Below are positions 18,489 through 26,028 of a stretch of 64,000 nt of DNA, piece by piece (within the stretch, counting starts at the first letter, position 1; the number at the start of each line of letters is the position of its first letter). This DNA comes from Protaetiibacter sp. (GTDB lineage: Bacteria; Actinomycetota; Actinomycetes; Actinomycetales; Microbacteriaceae): contig JASLGG010000025.1 in NCBI GenBank assembly GCA_030150265.1, positions 62,001 through 126,000 of the forward strand, in the 5' to 3' direction. The notes beneath the pieces are model-generated. The model worked only from the letters and a program-made list of their open reading frames with translations. It was not told the DNA's origin and searched no databases. Both the position numbers and the translations under genes were made by a program.

Positions 18489-19015
18489 GCCACCGTGATC
18501 CCACGACAGTCATCGCGGATGCGGCCCCCGCTCTGCTCGGCTACTTCCTGCGCCGCGTTGCGAGTTCCGATGACGCCGCCGAGCTGGTGAGCGAGACGAT
18601 GATCGAGGCGTGGAGGGTGATACGCCGCATGCCCGGCGATGACCAGGCTGCGCGGATGTGGCTGTTCGGCGTCGCTCGGAACGTGCTGAGACACCATCAC
18701 CGCGGCCGTCGCCGACGGGATGCACTTGTCGAACGCCTGGGTTGGGCGGCGCGGCTTGCGCGGATGCCGGATGATGAACTGATCGTGGAGGTCCGCGCGG
18801 CCGTCGACGAGCTGCCGGGCGAGCTCGCCGAGCTGGTCCGTCTCGTGCACTGGGACGGCTTCACGCTCGAGGCAGCCGCGGAGCATCTCGGCATTCCGGC
18901 GTCTACGGCTCGCGGCAGACATGCGCGCGCCAAACAGTTGCTTCGTGCCGTCCTGGGCGAAGTCGAGAATCATCCGATGACACCGCTGAGTGTCGAACGG
19001 AAGGCGGTGCAATGA
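18485..19015 (+). CDS. ECF-type RNA polymerase sigma factor
   Basis: A 176-residue sigma-70 family protein with only regions 2 and 4. Region 2 covers about residues 10-85 (LLGYFLRRVASSDDAAELVSE, then WLFGVARNVLRHHHR, quoted in part), and region 4 about 115-165 (LPGELAELVRLVHWDGFTLEAA in part, ending in the HTH IPASTARGRHARAKQLL). GTG 18485 was chosen because it overlaps the upstream stop by 4 bp. It ends in an ATGA overlap with a lipoprotein gene, so three genes form one tight unit. It presumably directs RNA polymerase to an envelope-stress or secretion regulon; its targets are unknown. Confidence 0.9.
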   Translation: MSHRDPTTVIADAAPALLGYFLRRVASSDDAAELVSETMIEAWRVIRRMPGDDQAARMWLFGVARNVLRHHHRGRRRRDALVERLGWAARLARMPDDELIVEVRAAVDELPGELAELVRLVHWDGFTLEAAAEHLGIPASTARGRHARAKQLLRAVLGEVENHPMTPLSVERKAVQ

Positions 19016-19488
19016 TCGTCATCCGAACCACGGCGGCGACAATCGCCATGTTCCACGCGGTGGTGCTCACCGCGTGCGCCGTGGCGCCGTCGAGTGCCCC
19101 GGAGGTACCTGCAGCTGCCGAATCACGATCGACCGCTGCCGCGCTGCCGACCGACGAGCAGATGTGCCAGCAGTACGCGGACGCGCTGACGCTTTTCCTC
19201 AACATGCGCCTCGCCGATGGTGAAGGGCGACTCGCGCCTGCAGAGCGGGATGGTGTCCAGCGGCTCACGATGCGCATGATCAACGACATCTCGCTCGATG
19301 AGAGCACGGACGTCGGGGCCGCTCTTGCCGCCCTGCAGCGCCGCGTTGCCGACGCTCTCGGCGGTGGCTCAGGCCAGGACCTCGACCTCGGGGAGAGCTG
19401 GGCGCAAGGGACTCTGAGCGACCCGGTGCAGTCGGCGTGCACCGACGCGGTCGTGGGCTGGGGCATCGCCGGATGGGTGGGCGGCTGA
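19012..19488 (+). CDS. Putative lipoprotein, third gene of the sigma operon
   Basis: A 158-residue exported protein. The N-terminus has a hydrophobic signal ending VVLTAC (Cys22), consistent with lipid attachment, followed by a short Ala/Pro/Ser linker. The mature part is helical, with CQQYADALTLFLNMRL and two further cysteine-containing stretches; no family was recognised. ATG 19012 overlaps the sigma stop (ATGA). It may be the sensed or sensing envelope component of the sigma system, or simply a member of its regulon; there is no direct evidence. Confidence 0.6.
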   Translation: MIVIRTTAATIAMFHAVVLTACAVAPSSAPEVPAAAESRSTAAALPTDEQMCQQYADALTLFLNMRLADGEGRLAPAERDGVQRLTMRMINDISLDESTDVGAALAALQRRVADALGGGSGQDLDLGESWAQGTLSDPVQSACTDAVVGWGIAGWVGG

Positions 19489-19531
19489 GGCTCGCTCCCT
19501 CGCGAGAACAAAAGCTCGGCAGAATGGGGAC

Positions 19532-20956
19532 ATGACCGACCCCCGTCTCGCCGTCGTCGTCCTCGCAGCCGGGGAGGGCACCCGGATGCGCTCCAAGCGC
19601 GCCAAGGTGCTGCACCCCATCGCGGGCCTCCCGATGATCGCCCACGTGCTCGCGACCGCGCGCCACCTCGACCCCGCCTATGTGGAGGTCGTCGTGCGCC
19701 ACCAGCGCGACGAGGTGGCCGCCGCGGTGCTCGAGTACGCCGACGGGGCGATCGTCGTCGACCAGGACGAGGTGCCGGGCACCGGCCGGGCCGTCGAGCT
19801 CGCGGTGCAGGCGCTGCCGGCCGACTTCGAGGGCGAGGTCGTCGTGATCTCGGGCGACGTGCCGCTGCTCGACGCCGTGACACTCGGGGCGCTCGTCGAG
19901 CAGCACCGGGCGGCCCAGGCATCCGCCACGATCCTCTCGGCGGTGCTCGACGACGCGACCGGCTACGGCCGCATCGTGCGCGACGCCTCGGGCGGCGTCG
20001 AGGCGATCGTGGAGCACAAGGACGCGAGCGAGGAGCTGCTCGCCATCACCGAGATCAACTCCGGCAGCTACGTGTTCCGCGCCTCGGCGCTGCGGGAGCT
20101 GCTGCCGCGCGTCGGCACCGCCAACGCCCAGGGCGAGAAGTACCTGACGGATGTCGTGGCGCTGCTGCGCGCCGCATCCGCCCCCGTCGCGGCGGTGCCG
20201 GTCGACGAGAGCTGGCGGGTCGCGGGCGTCAACGACCGCACGCAGCTCGCCGAGCAGGCGGCCCGCCTCAACGCGATGATCGTGCGCGGGCACCAGCTGA
20301 ACGGCGTCACCATCCACGACCCCGCGACCACCTGGATCGACCTGACGGTCTCGATCGGCCAGGACGCCGAGATCCTCCCCGGCACCCGGCTCGCCGGCGC
20401 CACGAGCATCGAGCAGGGCGCCGTCATCGGCCCGGACACCTCGCTCGTGGACTGCGAGATCGGCGAGGGCGCGGTCGTCAAGCGCACGGATGCGACGCTC
20501 GCCGTGATCCGCGCCTACGCCGAGGTGGGCCCCTTCGCCTACCTGCGGCCGGGCACCGAGCTCGCGGGCGGCGGCAAGATCGGCACCTTCGTCGAGACCA
20601 AGAACGCCAAGATCGGCCGAGGCTCGAAGGTGCCGCACCTGTCGTACATCGGCGACACCGAGGTGGGCGAGGGCTCCAACATCGGTGCGGGCACCATCAC
20701 CGCCAACTACGACGGCGTGAGCAAGCACCGCACCACGGTCGGCTCGCACGTGCGCACCGGGTCGCACAACGTCTTCGTGGCGCCGGTCACGATCGGCGAC
20801 GGCGCCTACTCGGGCGCCGGCACCGTCATCCGCAAGGACGTGCCGGCGGGTGCGCTCGCCATGAACGTCGCGCCGCAGCGCAACATCGAGGGCTGGGTCG
20901 CCGCGAAGCGTCCGGGCTCGGCGGCGGCGGATGCGGCGGCGGCGGCCGCGGAGTGA
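19532..20956 (+). CDS. glmU: Bifunctional UDP-GlcNAc pyrophosphorylase / glucosamine-1-phosphate N-acetyltransferase
   Basis: Cytoplasmic enzyme making UDP-GlcNAc for peptidoglycan: the C-terminal domain acetylates glucosamine-1-phosphate and the N-terminal domain adds UMP. The 474-residue length is typical. The N-terminus AVVVLAAGEGTRMRSKRAKVLHPIAG (quoted in part) is the pyrophosphorylase signature; the second half has left-handed beta-helix hexapeptides (IGAGTITANYDG, GSHNVFVAPVTIGDGAYSGAGT). The tail is alanine-rich. A CAGAAT box six bases before ATG 19532 suggests a leaderless transcript. In Actinobacteria it normally lies next to prs; here three genes intervene. Confidence 0.97.
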   Translation: MTDPRLAVVVLAAGEGTRMRSKRAKVLHPIAGLPMIAHVLATARHLDPAYVEVVVRHQRDEVAAAVLEYADGAIVVDQDEVPGTGRAVELAVQALPADFEGEVVVISGDVPLLDAVTLGALVEQHRAAQASATILSAVLDDATGYGRIVRDASGGVEAIVEHKDASEELLAITEINSGSYVFRASALRELLPRVGTANAQGEKYLTDVVALLRAASAPVAAVPVDESWRVAGVNDRTQLAEQAARLNAMIVRGHQLNGVTIHDPATTWIDLTVSIGQDAEILPGTRLAGATSIEQGAVIGPDTSLVDCEIGEGAVVKRTDATLAVIRAYAEVGPFAYLRPGTELAGGGKIGTFVETKNAKIGRGSKVPHLSYIGDTEVGEGSNIGAGTITANYDGVSKHRTTVGSHVRTGSHNVFVAPVTIGDGAYSGAGTVIRKDVPAGALAMNVAPQRNIEGWVAAKRPGSAAADAAAAAAE

Positions 20957-21025
20957 TCGCGTTCTCCCCGCCCGCCCCCAGGGTGTGCGGGGTATCGTGA
21001 GGCGCATCGTCGAGAGGACTCCGAC

Positions 21026-21532
21026 ATGCGCTCATCAGCTCCGAACGGATTCGACATCTGGGAGGCCGTCGCCGGTCTCCGCGAGGCTCTGGCGGGCGGG
21101 TGGCACGGCGCCCCCGACATCCGCACGGCGATCCTCGTCTCCCTGCTCGACGAGCCCATGCACGGGTATCGGATCATCCAGGCGATCGAGGCCCGCACCG
21201 GCTGGAGCCCGAGCCCCGGCGAGGTCTACCCCACGCTGCAGCTGCTGAGCGACGAGCAGCTGGTCACCGCCGAGCAGCTGGGGGAGCGCAAGGTCTTCGC
21301 GCTCACCGAGTCGGGGCGGGCGCTCGCCGAGGTCGCCGCCGAGCCGGCCGGGCCCGGAGAGTCGGGGCGCGCCCGCATCGAGCGCGGCCTCGCGGTGCCG
21401 AAGGCGGGCGCGAGGCTCGCGCAGGCGGCGGCCATCGTGGCGCAGAGCGGAACCCCCCAGCAGGTCGAGCGGGCGGTGGCGGCCATCGACGAGGCGCGCC
21501 GCGCGCTCTACGCGATCCTCGCCGAGGACTGA
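21026..21532 (+). CDS. PadR-family transcriptional regulator
   Basis: DNA-binding repressor of 168 residues. The winged helix is at about residues 25-100: AILVSLLDEPMHGYRIIQAIE, EVYPTLQLLSDEQLVTAEQ, then a C-terminal dimerisation helix. PadR proteins usually control a neighbouring transporter or membrane gene. Its stop is four bases before the ATG of the ABC1-kinase gene, so they are probably one operon and the kinase may be its target. Effector unknown. Start ATG 21026 follows GAGAGGAC. Confidence 0.9.
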   Translation: MRSSAPNGFDIWEAVAGLREALAGGWHGAPDIRTAILVSLLDEPMHGYRIIQAIEARTGWSPSPGEVYPTLQLLSDEQLVTAEQLGERKVFALTESGRALAEVAAEPAGPGESGRARIERGLAVPKAGARLAQAAAIVAQSGTPQQVERAVAAIDEARRALYAILAED

Positions 21533-21536
21533 CCGG

Positions 21537-23237
21537 ATGCCGCGATCGAGCGGCGCCCGCGCGCCCTCCGGCGAGCGGCAGCTGCGCGGGCGGTACCGCC
21601 GCATCATGCGCTTCGCCACCCGGATGCTCCTGCAGGAGTGGTGGTTCGAGCTGGCCCTCCCGCGGATCGGCCTGCGCCGCCTCGCCGAGCGCAGCCGCAC
21701 CGCGCGGCTCCAGCGGTTCGCGCGGCGGTTCCACGATCTCGCCGTCGACCTCGGCGGGCTGATGATCAAGGTCGGGCAGTTCATGTCGTCGCGTCTCGAC
21801 GTGCTGCCGCCCGAGATCACCCGCGAGCTGGAGGGGCTGCAGGACGAGGTCGCCGCCGAGCCGTTCGACCGCATCCGGGCACAGGCCGAGGCGGAGCTCG
21901 GGCTGCCGCTCGAGGTCGCCTACGCCGCGTTCGACGCCGTGCCGATCGCCGCCGCATCCCTCGGCCAGGCGCATCGCGCGCGGCTGTCGCCCGGCATCGC
22001 CGCGGACGTGGGCTTCGAGGATGTCGTCGTCAAGGTGCAGCGGCCCGGCATCGCCGAGGTCGTCGCCGTCGATCTCGCTGCCCTGCGCCGTGTCGGCCGG
22101 CTGCTCTCGCGCATCCGCGTCGTGTCGTCGCGCGTCGACGCGCCCGCGCTCGTCGAGGAGTTCGCGGCGACGAGCCTCGCCGAGATCGACTACCTGAACG
22201 AGGCGTCGAACGCCGAGCGGTTCCGCGCCGACTTCGAGGACGACGCGCGGGTCTCGGTGCCGACGGTCGTGTGGGACCGCACCGCGTTGCGCGTGCTGAC
22301 CCTCGCCGACGTGACCGCCATCAAGATCACGGATGTCACGGCGCTGCGAGCGGCGGGCATCGCCCCGGAGGCCGTCGCGCAGGAGCTCGCGCGCGTCACC
22401 TTCCAGCAGATCTTCGTGGCGGGGTTCTTCCACGCCGACCCGCATCCGGGCAACATCTTCGTCACGCCCGGGCCCGCGGGGGCGGCCGACGCCTGGCGGC
22501 TCACCTTCGTGGACTTCGGGATGATGGGCGAGATCGACGACGGCCTGCGCTCGGGCCTGCGCGAGTTCATCCTCGCGGTCGTCGCGCGCGACGGCCGGGC
22601 GCTGGTGGCCTCGCTCGAGCGGCTCGGCGTGCTGCTGCCGGGCGCCGACACCGAGGAGCTCGAGCGCGCCATGTCGGCCTCGTTCGACCGTTTCGGCGGC
22701 ATGGGCATCGCCGAGTTGAGCGCCGTCGATCCGCGCGAGCTGGAGGCGTTCGCGCGCCAGTTCGGCGACACGATGCGCTCGCTCCCGTTCCAGCTCCCCG
22801 AGAGCTTCCTGCTGCTGATCCGCACCATCTCGCTCGTCTCGGGCGTCACGAGCGCCCTCAACCGCGACTTCAACATGTGGGATGCGGTCGACCCGTTCGC
22901 GCGTGCCGTGCTGCGCGGATCGGGGGGAGACCTGCGCGCGGTCGGCCAGCGGGCGCTGGGCTATGCGGCGACCCTCGCGCGGCTGCCCCAGCGGGTCGAC
23001 GAGCTCGCGACCCGCATCGACCGCGGGCAGCTCGCCGTCCGCGCGCCCGGGGTCGAGCGGCGGATCTCCTCGATCGAGTCGTCGCTGCGCCGCCTGATCT
23101 CGGCGATCGTGTTCGCCGCGCTGCTGTTCTCGGGGGTGATGCTGCGCCGCACCGGCGACGACGTGCTCGCCTGGGTGCTCATGGCCGCATCCGTCGTGCC
23201 GCTGCTGCATCTGGCGGTCACCTGGCGGCGGCGCTGA
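21537..23237 (+). CDS. ABC1/UbiB (AarF) family atypical kinase
   Basis: A 566-residue membrane-associated protein kinase-like protein. The family signature KxGQ appears in LMIKVGQFMSSRLDVLPPEI near residue 80, followed by the alanine-rich nucleotide loop AAASLGQAHRA, the invariant lysine in VVVKVQRPGI, the catalytic FFHADPHPGNIF and the DFG-like VDFGMMGEI. Two hydrophobic segments close the C-terminus (about 520-560). Homologues act in isoprenoid-quinone or lipid homeostasis as ATPases; the exact role here is unknown. It follows the PadR gene almost immediately. Confidence 0.9.
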   Translation: MPRSSGARAPSGERQLRGRYRRIMRFATRMLLQEWWFELALPRIGLRRLAERSRTARLQRFARRFHDLAVDLGGLMIKVGQFMSSRLDVLPPEITRELEGLQDEVAAEPFDRIRAQAEAELGLPLEVAYAAFDAVPIAAASLGQAHRARLSPGIAADVGFEDVVVKVQRPGIAEVVAVDLAALRRVGRLLSRIRVVSSRVDAPALVEEFAATSLAEIDYLNEASNAERFRADFEDDARVSVPTVVWDRTALRVLTLADVTAIKITDVTALRAAGIAPEAVAQELARVTFQQIFVAGFFHADPHPGNIFVTPGPAGAADAWRLTFVDFGMMGEIDDGLRSGLREFILAVVARDGRALVASLERLGVLLPGADTEELERAMSASFDRFGGMGIAELSAVDPRELEAFARQFGDTMRSLPFQLPESFLLLIRTISLVSGVTSALNRDFNMWDAVDPFARAVLRGSGGDLRAVGQRALGYAATLARLPQRVDELATRIDRGQLAVRAPGVERRISSIESSLRRLISAIVFAALLFSGVMLRRTGDDVLAWVLMAASVVPLLHLAVTWRRR

Positions 23238-23280
23238 GGCGCTGACTCCGCCGGCCGTGTCGCCGCTCCGCCGCCCCGTT

Positions 23281-23313
23281 GGTCGAGTAGCCGCGAAGCG
23301 GCGTGTCGAGACC
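23281..23313. repeat. REP-like imperfect palindrome
   Basis: GGTCGAGTAGCCGC-GAA-GCGGCGTGTCGAGACC type element: a perfect GCCGC/GCGGC core around a GAA loop flanked by GGTCGA and TCGAGACC arms. Palindromes of this style are dispersed in intergenic regions of many actinobacterial genomes. Only one copy was seen in this window, between the kinase and HNH genes. Confidence 0.5.
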
Positions 23314-23387
23314 CCCGCACCGGGTTCCGTCTCCACTCCTTCACCTCTTCTGAACCACACAACTTCTCCACGTATCCTCACAAGCAC

Positions 23388-23403
23388 TAGAACATCTGTT
23401 CGA
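23388..23403. promoter_or_regulatory. LexA (SOS) box upstream of the DUF222/HNH gene
   Basis: TAGAACATCTGTTCGA matches the actinobacterial/Bacillus SOS consensus CGAACNNNNGTTCG at all but its first base, and lies 19 bp before ATG 23423. The gene is therefore predicted to be repressed by LexA and induced by DNA damage, as known for several 13E12-family genes in Mycobacterium. Confidence 0.7.
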
Positions 23404-23422
23404 TTCCTGGGAGGATCGACGC

Positions 23423-24952
23423 ATGCCTCCGATCACCCCGCTGCTCGCCGCTCTCGGCGACACCTCGGCGACGTTCACCGCGCCGCAGGTGAGCGCGTGG
23501 CGCGATCAGGAGCTGATCGACGGCCAGCGCTCGATCGCCGAGGCGCGCCGCCGCCTTGACGCGCTCGCCGCTGCGGTGGCCGGTGAGATCGCCTACCGCT
23601 CGCGGCGCGAGCTCGGCCACGGCGGCCTCGCCCAGTCCCGTGGGCAGCGCACCGCGGAGGGCCTCATCTCCCAACTGGGCGGCACCTCTGCCCGGGAGGC
23701 GCGCACCCTCGTGAAAGCGGGGGAGCTGCTGCAGGCCGAGCGGGAGGTGCGCAGCGAGGATCTGGCGGGTTCTACGGGCGCACTCGGCGGGCCGAAGGCA
23801 GGCACCCCGGCGGCACCGCGATGGCTCGCGCTGCTCGGTGAGGCGGTGGGGCGCGCCTCGATCTCGGTCGAGGCCGCCGACATCATCCGCACCCGCCTGG
23901 GCGCGGCGGCGAATGGGCGCACCGCGTCTCCTGAGGGAACGCCCGATCAGTCAGACGGACAGGGCGCCGGGGGTGCCGCAGACGAAGGGGCCGAGGCGTA
24001 TGAGGCGGCTCTCGCGGACGCGGCTCAGCTGCTCGTGACGGAGGCGCCGGGGTTGACCATCGAGCAGCTGGCGCTGCGGGCATCGCGAGCTCGTGATGAG
24101 CTGGATCTCGCCGGCGTCGCGTCGCGGCAGCGTGCGTTGCATGAGAAGCGGTTCCTGCGGGTGACCCGGCAGCTGGACGGGATGACGCGGGTGTCGGGCC
24201 TGCTGGATCCGGAGTCGGCGGCGATCGTGGTGCCCATCCTGGATGCGGCCACCTCGCCCCGTCGGGGCGGTCCCCGGTTCGTGGTTCAGGGCGCGATCGA
24301 GCGTGCCGAGGAGCTCGTGCGGGATCAGCGCACGACGGAGCAGCTCACCCTCGACACGGTGGTCGAGTTGGTGCGGATCGGTTCCCGGGTCGATGACGGG
24401 CGTCTCCTCGGAGACCGGAAGCCGGCGGTGCGGGTGCTCGTCACCAAGCGAGACCTCGAGCAGCCTCGTGACGCCTCAGGCACACCGTCGGCCGGCACCC
24501 GGCTGGGTGCCGCGTTCTTCGAGGGTCAGGTGGAGCCGGTGTCGATCGAGACGGCGGAGCGGTACGTCTGCGCTACGGGTGCGGTGCCGATCCTGTTCGA
24601 CGATGATGACGGGCGGGTGCTGAATCTGGGGCGGGAGCAGCGGCTGTTCACCGAGAGACAAAGGGTCGCGTTGGCGGTGCGGGACGGCGGGTGTCTGATG
24701 TGCGATCGGCCGCCGTCGTGGTGCGAGGCGCATCACATCGACCATTGGGACGCGCATCACGGCAGGACCGACGTCGACGACGGCGTGCTGCTGTGCAGGT
24801 TCTGCCACCTGCTGCTCCACAACCGAGGCTGGCGGATCACCCGCACCCGGGGCGACTACTTCCTCGAACATCCCGACGACCACGGCATCATGCGGCGCAC
24901 ACCGCTGCCATCCCGCAGCCCCGCGCTCGAACGACTCCGGGCGACCGCATGA
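23423..24952 (+). CDS. DUF222 / HNH endonuclease-domain protein (13E12 family)
   Basis: A 509-residue protein: an N-terminal DUF222 helical domain (about residues 20-330, with GGLAQSRGQRTAEGLISQLGG and GMTRVSGLLDPESAAIVVP quoted in part) and a C-terminal HNH nuclease fold with a CxxC zinc pair and the core WCEAHHIDHW, then DVDDGVLLCRFCHLLLHN. This family is present in many copies in Actinobacteria and its biological role is not established. The LexA box directly upstream suggests expression after DNA damage. It interrupts the usual glmU-prs neighbourhood and has a different codon feel (more T-ending codons in the middle), so it may be mobile. Confidence 0.9.
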   Translation: MPPITPLLAALGDTSATFTAPQVSAWRDQELIDGQRSIAEARRRLDALAAAVAGEIAYRSRRELGHGGLAQSRGQRTAEGLISQLGGTSAREARTLVKAGELLQAEREVRSEDLAGSTGALGGPKAGTPAAPRWLALLGEAVGRASISVEAADIIRTRLGAAANGRTASPEGTPDQSDGQGAGGAADEGAEAYEAALADAAQLLVTEAPGLTIEQLALRASRARDELDLAGVASRQRALHEKRFLRVTRQLDGMTRVSGLLDPESAAIVVPILDAATSPRRGGPRFVVQGAIERAEELVRDQRTTEQLTLDTVVELVRIGSRVDDGRLLGDRKPAVRVLVTKRDLEQPRDASGTPSAGTRLGAAFFEGQVEPVSIETAERYVCATGAVPILFDDDDGRVLNLGREQRLFTERQRVALAVRDGGCLMCDRPPSWCEAHHIDHWDAHHGRTDVDDGVLLCRFCHLLLHNRGWRITRTRGDYFLEHPDDHGIMRRTPLPSRSPALERLRATA

Positions 24953-25050
24953 GCCGCCCTCCCCTCGCCGCGAGGCGCCTCTCGTTCCCGAGGAGCGACG
25001 CACTAGACTCGAACGGCGGAGTCGTCGAGGGAGAGCGGGTAGCGGGGACT

Positions 25051-26028
25051 GTGTCCGGCATCAAGGTCAGTGGACAGAAACGACTCGTTCTGGTGTCCGG
25101 GCGCGCGCATCCTCAGCTCGCCGCCGACATCGCCCAGGAGCTCGGCACCGAGCTCGTCGAGACCGACGCCCGCACCTTCGCCAACGGCGAGATCTACGCC
25201 CGCTTCGGCGAGTCGATCCGCGGCACCGACGTCTTCGTGATCCAGTCGCACACCTCGCCCATCAACGAGTGGCTCATGGAGCAGCTCATCATGGTCGACG
25301 CCGCCAAGCGCGCGAGCGCCAAGCGCATCACGGTCGTGGCGCCCTTCTACCCCTACGCCCGGCAAGACAAGAAGGGTCGCGGCCGCGAGCCCATCTCGGC
25401 CCGCCTCGTGGCCGATCTGTTCAAGGCGGCCGGCGCCGACCGCATCATGAGCGTCGACCTGCACGCCGCCCAGATCCAGGGCTTCTTCGACGGTCCCGTC
25501 GACCACCTCTTCGCGATGCCGGTGCTGCTCGACCACTTCCAGTCGCGCCTCGACGCCTCCACGCTCACGGTCGTGAGCCCCGACATGGGTCGCGTGCGCG
25601 TCGCCGACATCTGGTCCGACAAGCTCGGGGCGCCGCTCGCCATCATCCACAAGCGGCGCGACCCGCTCGTGCCCAACCAGGTGAGCGTGCACGAGATCGT
25701 CGGCCAGGTCGAGGGGCGCACCTGCCTCATCGTCGACGACCTCATCGACACCGGCCGCACGATCGTGAAGGCCGCCGAGGCGCTCAAGGCGCACGGCGCC
25801 ACCGGCGTCATCGTCGGTGCCACCCACGCGGTGTTCTCCGACCCGGCGGTGGAGATCCTGCAGTCCGAGGTCATCGATCAGGTGGTCGTGACCGACACGC
25901 TGCCGCTCGCCCCCGAGAAGCGCTGGGACCGCCTCACAGTGCTGCCGATCGCCCCGCTCATCGCGCGTGCGATCGGCGAGGTGTTCAACGACGGCTCCGT
26001 GACGTCGATGTTCGACGGCGCGGCGTGA
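25051..26028 (+). CDS. prs: Ribose-phosphate pyrophosphokinase
   Basis: Makes PRPP from ribose-5-phosphate and ATP for nucleotide, His, Trp and NAD synthesis. The 325-residue protein starts VSGIKVSGQKRLVLVSGRAHP from GTG 25051, giving the normal family length; longer in-frame versions run into the HNH gene. It has the ATP loop and FYPYARQDKKGRGREPISARLV block (partial), SVDLHAAQIQGFF, and the PRPP-binding loop VDDLIDTGRTI. The last codons overlap the GTG of the reductase gene (GTGA). A TAGACT box at 25004-25009 could be its -10. Confidence 0.96.
   Translation: MSGIKVSGQKRLVLVSGRAHPQLAADIAQELGTELVETDARTFANGEIYARFGESIRGTDVFVIQSHTSPINEWLMEQLIMVDAAKRASAKRITVVAPFYPYARQDKKGRGREPISARLVADLFKAAGADRIMSVDLHAAQIQGFFDGPVDHLFAMPVLLDHFQSRLDASTLTVVSPDMGRVRVADIWSDKLGAPLAIIHKRRDPLVPNQVSVHEIVGQVEGRTCLIVDDLIDTGRTIVKAAEALKAHGATGVIVGATHAVFSDPAVEILQSEVIDQVVVTDTLPLAPEKRWDRLTVLPIAPLIARAIGEVFNDGSVTSMFDGAA

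Noticed and set aside
24691..25050. Longer N-terminus for Prs
   Set aside because: The extra residues overlap the HNH gene in another frame and do not match the Prs family; GTG 25051 gives the standard protein.
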